A stretch of 64,000 bases of DNA. Source: Isoetes taiwanensis. Its lineage: Eukaryota > Streptophyta > Lycopodiopsida > Isoetales > Isoetaceae. A model generated the notes under the pieces. That model did not search any database, was not told the DNA's origin, and saw only the letters and a program-made list of their open reading frames with translations. Each line of letters begins with the position of its first letter. Position 1 is the first letter of the stretch. The DNA is taken from contig JAJEKV010000006.1 in NCBI GenBank assembly GCA_021234155.1, forward strand, positions 27,867,754 to 27,931,753, written 5' to 3'. Below, one piece after another: positions 57,840 through 64,000 of the stretch. A program made the position numbers and the translations under genes.

Positions 57840-60175
57840 TCCATCCTCTTTCTTGCCGGGAACCTAGGTTCAACCTCCGATGACCCTTTCCTTTAGTGAA
57901 ACGCCCTCAGACGGTTTTTCCTAGCCCGCTTTCTCGCTTGTCAAGGTAAAGCGCAAAGGTGAGTCCGTTGGATCACGTAAGCCGGGCCACGCCATCAACC
58001 GCATTGCTCGAACCTCGCCTTTTTCAGACGTGACTTCTGCATCCTCGCCGCCGGGCTGATCCGCCCGAGAATATGGCTTGGTCTATATCATCTTCGCCAT
58101 CAACGGCGGGTACGCTTGAATGTCTTCATCAACATGGCTTGCAAAGATTTATTGCAAGCATCTCGCCCTCACCGCCTTCGGCCGTCCTCTTCCACTTCGA
58201 ATCAGATCCATGAAAGGAAACAGAAGCTTATCGATTGCGGATGTACCATCGTTACGATTCAATAGCCGCCAGTTTGAGAAGTTGTATACAAGTTTGTCCG
58301 CCTTCTTATGTAGCAAGCGACATGGGTGACACTGTATGTACTTATAGGCACTCCAATTCCTCTCACTTGCACTATTGGAAGATACCAAAGAGAGGATAGT
58401 CATTGCAATTGCCCGCAAGGTATCAAGAACTTGCCCATGGGCTTGCCACCATGCATATGATTCCATATTTGGTTCCTTCTTATGACTCTCCAAAAGGCGT
58501 GCGGAAGTTCTTCATCCGCCCACCTTCCACTCGTGTTCTCGGTATTCGCTAACTCGGCAATGAAAAGCTTGTAGTCCGAAATGTTGGGATAGAACATTTT
58601 TGCAACCTTCTTCAACGACCCCATCACTTCTTTATCTCGTATGCTGGTCCATATCGTGGTTGTGTGGGTCTAAGGCATGCGCGGGCGCCATGAAGATCAT
58701 CGTATGACTTCTTCCATCGCTCATTGAAGTCTCTCGAGTAGTGCGCGCTTAGCATTGTCAAATGGCGCATTGGGACCATCACGCTCTAGGAAGGATTGAA
58801 TGGAGTGCCAACACCTCCGCACCTTTCCCAAAGGCTTGCCTTCAAGAATCAAGGGTTTTGATGGCATGACAAAAAAAGTTGCATGCACCTCACAACATTT
58901 TTACACCTTTCCAAAATGTCTCCCGCCCAAGCATTTCAAGGGCAGCAGCAGCTTTGTCACGTTTGTTTAGCGGCATTTTTCCCTTTTCGCCTTCTTTTCC
59001 CAATCAAAAACTCAGATGATTAAAGGTTGAGATAATCCAATCACGACACTTCAGCACTCTTTTCAAGACAGATATAATTGGAACCAAACCGAAGTTTGCC
59101 CAGATTCATGAGTGCTAGGCTCTTTCCGACGAATGACTTGTAAATGGCATAAATTGCCGGCTTCTTTGTGATGAATTTTACAAGCCGACGCGCTTCGAAT
59201 GGGATCTTTGAACCACGCGGTGCCGTGGAGAACCGCCCTTCAAAGAATAGGTTCGTGCAATGGCATTGGCAACTAGTAGCATGCAACCCTCGAAATTCGC
59301 CTCCAAGAATTGACCCGCTTAGCTTGCAATTAGACGCCAAGTATCCATTACAACTTGAAATATTCTCTTCGGTCCAAAACTCTCTATCACGCCTTTGTTT
59401 TCTCAAAAATCCAATCTCCCGGCCACTTGGTCGGGCTTTTGGTTTCTACGGTTTTCAAAAATACTTCACCCCCGGATACACGATCATGAAATTAATAAGA
59501 TGGTCCTTGTTTACATTGCTCCAACCATCGGGCCACTAATGAAGCCGGCCGCCACCACACGACACAACTTCATCTCCACCCTCTCAACCATTTTTCCATG
59601 TATTTCATCAACCATCTTATTGTTGGCATGTTTGTATGAAGGCGCCTAAAAGCCGGTCCCCGCTTTGGCAACTTCTTGAAGGCTTCTTTTCATTGCTTTA
59701 TGCTCCGTAATATGTGGAGACAACCCAAAGATATAAAATGCCTCTACAACCTTCGGGCTTGTGTCTTCTTCAATTGCTCGATGTTAAGCAATGATCAACC
59801 CTCCGTTGTTTCGTCCGTTTTTCCACTATTTCAATTGTCTCTATCATTCTCTCGTTTCTCCGCGGCTTGTACCTATTGACCCTAGTCCGCCTCCGACGGT
59901 GATGTCGTCCCCAACAGGGGTGGTATAGTTATCTTCGCCTCGCTTCGCCTCGCCCCCGCTTTTTGAGTATTCGTGAACTCGCCTTTTTCTCATATTATTC
60001 TTCGCTTTATGTGATCCCATCCGGGCCGAGACAATCTCGATGGCATCCTTTTCGCAAGTCGCCAGATGCAAAGATAAGTTGCGACATAATCGACGCCTCG
60101 CTCACGTAAGATGTGAGCTCAATTTTGTTGCGTAACCATTTACCCATGTGTATCCACAAAACACACATTCCCACT
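57840..60175 (-). pseudogene. hAT-family transposase (BED finger, RNase H-like core, dimerisation domain)
   Basis: Minus-strand blocks run in the hAT order. A BED-type finger CVFCGY…KLSSHL…HLATCEKD lies at about 60166-60040. After the core (FQVVMD near 59370; GLHATSCQCHCTNLFFE, cf. 'TPCxAHCxxLxLED', near 59250), LVKFITKKPAIY and KLRFGSNYICLEK (cf. TRFAS) lie at about 59055-59180. The C-terminal dimerisation domain AWWQAHGQV…SNSASERNWSAYKYI…KADKLVYNFSN lies at 58200-58450, followed by a charged tail to about 57840 (AMRLMAWPGLRDPTDSP). The enzyme would bind the element's ends and cut them out, leaving 8-bp duplications as seen here. Frameshifts separate the blocks (near 60100, 59410, 59030 and 58470), so this copy is inactive as written. 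Confidence 0.85.
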
Positions 60176-60739
60176 CATTTGCGCCAAACTCTTTTCACAA
60201 ACTCCCATTCTCGGGCCTTTTTTCCCGACCCGCTAACTCCAAGCATCACACCATGTGCATCGAAGTTGCAGCCCCCGCGGGCTCCCGCCACGGCACACGC
60301 AGCCCTCGCGACCTCTAGAGGTAGATGCATGATCACGCCCGCACCTCCGTGAGGTAGATGCATGACCAAGAGCCACCATTGCTCTGACCCTACCGACAAT
60401 GTTCTTAACCGACTTTGATTACATTTAACTAAAGGAAGACGATATATGCAAAGGAGCAAGCTCACAATGCATATGTTACGCCGACGCTCCGCGGCGAGAA
60501 TCAAGGGGGTTGGACGGACCCTATAGGATATTCTATGGAAGCAGATGCCAACCTGTTGTCGAAACCACCGGGACGGAGTAAACTCACGCCCAAAGATCCA
60601 ACGCCGCCGCGGACTGAAAAAACGACACCTCAAAGGCAAACCGCTTCCCAAGGAGTATTTTGACTCAACCCGGCGGCCAACGCTCGAGGTGAATTCTAGG
60701 GCTAATCACGCTTTTTTAAATATACTATTAACAAAGGCC

Positions 60740-61100
60740 ACAAAACAAAGTCAAACAGTTGGCGAAATATTTTTTTGCTTAGTAACCCGGGCAAAACAGT
60801 TAGAAAATTTTCGCGACGCCGAAAAGGAACAAAACCGCTGCACGCCGAAAATATTTTCGCAGACGAAGATTATGTTTCACAGACGACGCCGGTTCAAAAT
60901 ATTTCACAGACGCTGGTAACGCTAATCGCGCACGCCGAAAAAATTCGCGACGACGTGGTATGGTTCACAGCGAAAAAAAATTGGCTTCGTGCAGACGCCA
61001 AATCAGAATTTTCGTCAGACGCTTAAAATTTTTCGCCAGACGCTGGTTTTGTTGCTTTTCGCACGCCGGTTTTTCGACGCCGGAATTGTTTTCCGCCGTA
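60740..61100. repeat. hAT right subterminal 'CAGACGC' array
   Basis: Copies of cagacgc/cacgccg-type motifs (e.g. 'ttcgcagacgaag', 'ttcacagacgctgg', 'cgccagacgctgg') in the same plus-strand orientation as in the left array rather than inverted. Confidence 0.78.
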
Positions 61101-61195
61101 TTTTTTATGTTTTTTATACCGCAAATTTGTGTCAGATCATTCAATTCATAACGTATTCGTGATAAAACGCATACCGTATTGAACCTATCCCCCCG

Positions 61196-61203
61196 ATTGC
61201 ATT
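61196..61203. repeat. Target-site duplication of the hAT element (right)
   Basis: ATTGCATT, matching 50990-50997. Confidence 0.92.
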
Positions 61204-61253
61204 TGGTAGTATCCATTTAACCAAGTCAACATATAATATCTTGAATGCTTCAG

Positions 61254-61750
61254 ATTGTTACGTTGTTAGAGGTTTGATGACCATAGTCGTATGTGACATG
61301 AAAATGTAAGATGTCTTGTCTCAAAAGAAATTTTGGGTCAAGCTAAATAAGGTCATGACTACTAAGAACTATCCACCGCCAGAGTTTCAATGGTTCATGG
61401 CGATGAGGCCCAAGCCAATGGACAAAGAATTGGAGAAGTATTTTATAATGGCCAAATACACATGAAAAAAAGAAAGATCTTGTGTTTTCCATTTTGAACA
61501 ATGTCTACAACGCCATACTAAGAGTCTTATATATCCGTAATATAGACAAGAACATCCAAGCTTTGTAGAAAGTGGAGAGAGTGTCAAACAATAGATGATG
61601 CCGAGAAGATGTATCAATCAATCATAGATTGGTGGCATGGCAAGGCTTCACCAAGTGATGTAAACTCTTTGTCCTCATGGTTAGCATGGTGGCACCATAG
61701 AATAAGTATATGGGGAAATTATATGAAGGCCGCCATTTAATTTATCCACA
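61254..61750 (+). pseudogene. MULE-like gene, catalytic-region exon
   Basis: Begins after GCTTCAG| at 61253. Pieces in changing frames read CYVVRGLMTIVVCDMK, DVLSQKKFWVKLNKV, FQWFMADEAQAN, RIGEVFYNG, C-FPFEQCLQRHTKSL, VKQ/TIDDAEKMYQSIIDWW and LSSWLAWWHHRISIWG. The D-E-A…C-F-H..Q pattern is that of the MULE transposase DDE domain. The phase does not connect cleanly with the exon ending at 50974, so an indel lies at or near the junction. Confidence 0.7.
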
Positions 61751-61803
61751 AAGCTATGTATACCGACACAAATTTGTCGAATCCGCATATGGGAGTTGGT
61801 TAG

Positions 61804-62820
61804 TCATGAATCGGTTACACTAGAACCTTAACATTGTATGATGCAAGTCTTTTGACCTTATCAAGCATTACTCCACAAAGACAAGGTACAAATCATATTT
61901 AGAGCACAACTATGTTGGTCCCGACTGAATTTCGACTTTTTATTTACCGTGATCGCAAGGGCAACTTAGCGCTGGTATTAAGTCAAAAGTCGCCTTTGAA
62001 TGTTTTAATCGAAGTTGGCGACATGGCATGTATCCACATGTTTCAGGAACAGTGAAAATGATCAAACTATATCCAAGAAGCAAAAAAACAGCCTCAAATG
62101 ATGGGAACTTCACATCGGGGTTTCGAACGACGCCTGATAAGCAAGCACATAATGTTCCAAGAGTTTCTTCCGATGATCCGTGGTCGAAATCGCTTTTGTC
62201 GCTACATCTTCGGCCGTGGAGAGAAATGTTCACAACACTTTTTGGGCTATCGTAAGAACAACGGCCGGGCAGCCCAAGTAAAATGTCAGGAATGACATCC
62301 GAAAATGGAAGGAAATGTAACAAGAAAAATTAACAAGGGATTGTCTTCATCGCAAAGACCTAGCTTCTATGGAATCGACATAAGGGTGGGAGGATCACAG
62401 AACAATTAGTTTGGTTTTGTCCGTGATAATGTGAAGTGCACATGGTACCCGTGATAAGGCTCTCATTGCACCCACCTCTAAGACCACAACTATGGCCGCC
62501 TTGCAAGAGGAAGCAATCGGCGACAGATGAAATAGTGTTCTTGGTGAACAAAGGATACCCGCTAGATGGGATTCACATGCAACTAGTCATTCACACCGGT
62601 AGTGCAGTTCAGAAACATCACGTAATGAAGTTTCGAAAAGTGTCCACATGACAAGGGATGGAAGACGGTGGAATAAAAGGAACGAGTTGACAAAATTTGG
62701 GATGGTGCCTTGAGCAAAGTAAAGATATGGTGGTCGATGATGTGGCCAGTGGAAGCAAAAGAATTCAAAGGAGGCATGTCAACTACACAATCCAAAGAGA
62801 AGGTAAAGTGTGCATGCTAG
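61804..62820 (+). pseudogene. Weak second MULE-like fragment
   Basis: Frames at 61921-62300 and 62436-62651 are interrupted. One contains LVIHTGSAVQKHH, which parallels LVIHTGSHSHPIR of the intact exon at 50038-50592, and upstream DNA shares scattered words with it. This could be the 5' part of a second, more decayed copy, or the similarity may be limited. A long low-similarity relic; low confidence. Confidence 0.35.
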
Positions 62821-64000
62821 CATAAAACGCGGAACCACCGCAGACCGGCCCGTGACTTCATGCATTGGAGCAACAAGAAGTAATTTGTTCCTTTGCAAGC
62901 ACTTGTTCTACATATACACTAAGGTGCTTGGGAGGGATCCTTTGGCTGATCTACGACCGATACAACCGCTTCCGCATTCCGCGGCCGGATGTTATTCTAG
63001 CTTAGGGTATTATTGTATTGATAAATGTTATTTGTGTTTCATCTACTATTAATATGGGTGTGTTTATGCTTGACATATGCAAAAGCATGTGGGCTTACAC
63101 CCATGCTGAAAAACCGCCAACTTTCGCGAATGTGACGCCACGCCGTCTTCGATCGCCACGAATTTTCGCCTCTTCATTCGGGCCGCCATGCAAAATTCCC
63201 GAAATGGAGGGAGATTCTTTTCTTGATCGCTTAGGCCGGAGCTGAATTTTGAATTTAAATGGGAAATGGCGGTGTTATCTCATTGTTCTTGCAAAATTTA
63301 TTGCAATTCATTCATCTGTCCACTATGGACTAGAATTCGCCTTTCCCGTCTTCTTTGGCCAAGAACCGAAAGTGCAATTTGATCCCGTAATAATTCTATC
63401 GCTTACAACAATTTCAGCAAAGAATCCGAAGATTTATGGAGTGTCGCCTTTAGTTTCAGCAAGAATTTTGATGACAAGATGATTCCTGGTAGAGGTATGC
63501 CATAAGTTTACCGCCGTTTTTGATCGGCTGTGGACACTTAATTTTAACCGTTGTGCCTTGATAGGAGAAGACGAACCTGCTGGCCGGGTCCAAGATGAAA
63601 CAAGAACAGAGGATATTCAACATGAAAAACAGATATGAAGGTATGTTGTTAGTGCTTGTTTAGTGTCTGTAATAAACTGAATTTTGAAATGATATTGAAT
63701 GTAAAAACTTCATCTAAGGTGGTGGATGTTTCGCGGAAGAAGCATTATGCCGGTTGTGCCGAATGACACAAATGCATGTAGAGGATCCGTGATTTATTAT
63801 ATTGTTGTTTGTTTGTGTAAAAAGAAACTTCATGACTAACCTTAGTTCTTGATTTATCTTTCCGTAAATTGGTGGTGAATTTTGTTATGAAGAAACACAA
63901 ACCGATTTTATGGCAGAGACGGCACATGGTGAATTACATCAAAATGAGACACAAGCTCCAATGGATATTGAAGGTATGTCAAGTTTTATCTCCAATTGTT
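62821..64000. other. Unassigned, a few exon-like pieces
   Basis: Two plus-strand charged stretches, GEDEPAGRVQDETRTEDIQ (63566-63635) and ETQTDFMAETAHGELHQNE (63892-63975), each precede a possible donor (GAAG|GTATGT). They look like repeated small exons, but no domain or start was found. The region is otherwise featureless and continues past the window end. Confidence 0.35.

Larger units (their letters stand above)
50998..61195. mobile_element. hAT DNA transposon, 10.2 kb, with extra kinase/RING-like genes
   Basis: Ends are CAGGGATAGGTTC on the left and, inverted, CGGGGGGATAGGTTC on the right, so about 10-13 bp of imperfect terminal inverted repeat. An 8-bp duplication (ATTGCATT) flanks it. 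It lies in an intron of the MULE-like gene; removing it and one duplication leaves an 81-bp GT-AG intron. Inside are arrays of 'cagacgc' motifs at both ends, a plus-strand gene region with a kinase domain, coiled coils and RING-like finger (52.4-55.85 kb), a block of fold-back hairpins (56.4-57.4 kb) and a minus-strand hAT transposase (about 57.84-60.18 kb). The coding parts are frameshifted. This is long for a hAT element because of the additional genes. Confidence 0.88.
43876..61750 (+). pseudogene. MULE-like transposase gene, split by a copia and a hAT insertion
   Basis: Four host pieces are recognisable: 43876-44390, 50038-50592, 50672-50974 and 61254-about 61750. The copia element interrupts the first piece inside a codon; without it, and with one copy of GTTTG, the frame runs straight on. 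The hAT element lies inside the third intron. The protein has an N-terminal part of unknown fold, a Cys/His-rich segment (CNPWCDY, CEYCKEQPSC, HTGSHSHP; possibly a WRKY-GCM1-like zinc DNA-binding domain) and, after the hAT, a MULE-type DDE region (LMTIVVCDMK, FMADEAQAN, then C-F-F-EQCLQRHTK). MULE transposases cut and paste DNA between terminal inverted repeats in the nucleus. An in-frame TGA at about 50859 and several frameshifts after 61254 show the gene is dead. Terminal inverted repeats were not found; the right end may lie beyond the window. Confidence 0.75.

Noticed and set aside
59168-59539. Plus-strand 123-codon frame
   Set aside because: It is the antisense shadow of the hAT transposase core, which shows recognisable motifs on the minus strand.

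Overview
This window looks like nuclear DNA of a land plant. It is AT-rich and gene-poor, its introns are short GT-AG introns, it carries a plant-type USP/kinase/U-box gene, and it is packed with plant transposable elements: Ty1/copia, Ty3/gypsy, LINE, Helitron, hAT and MULE-like. I cannot name the species. Many coding regions are interrupted by single-base frameshifts and stops, so almost every gene here reads as a relic, a pseudogene, or possibly an assembly with indel errors.

Layout. Positions 1-12.5 kb hold no gene I can support, only short repeats. A decayed USP / receptor-like cytoplasmic kinase / U-box gene lies at 12.5-15.6 kb (+). A LINE reverse transcriptase relic lies at 16.1-17.9 kb (-). 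A Ty3/gypsy-like gag relic with a zinc knuckle (20.1-21.8 kb, +) runs into a 1.3-kb degenerate satellite built on 'GGGAATCT' (21.8-23.1 kb). Positions 23-27.4 kb are unassigned. A 340-bp tandem duplication and a 201-bp triplicated palindromic repeat precede an unrecognised ORF at 29.2-30.06 kb.

Positions 30,106-37,489 are a complete Helitron on the minus strand. Its TC 5' end, 7-bp hairpin, CTAG 3' end and A|T target can all be read, and the flanks rejoin into a 23-bp tandem repeat. It carries exon-like fragments but no Rep/helicase that I can see.

Positions 38.9-41.7 kb (-) hold a multi-exon relic that resembles an amino-DNA-methyltransferase (N6A/N4C type, motif IV before motif I). It is divergent from a MULE-like transposase gene that starts at 43,876 (+); a tandem-repeat block lies between them.

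The MULE-like gene has been entered twice. A Ty1/copia element (44,391-50,032; 5-bp target duplication GTTTG; near-identical LTRs) sits in an exon. A 10.2-kb hAT element (50,998-61,195; 8-bp target duplication ATTGCATT) sits in an 81-bp intron. The hAT element contains, besides a frameshifted hAT transposase (-), a convergent gene region (+) with a protein-kinase domain, coiled coils and a RING-like finger. Between the two gene sets lies a cluster of large fold-back hairpins. Downstream of the hAT the MULE transposase catalytic region continues (61.25-61.75 kb), followed by weak relics to the end of the window.

The most unusual content is the kinase/RING cargo inside the hAT, the hairpin cluster beside it, and the methyltransferase-like relic next to a MULE-like transposase.
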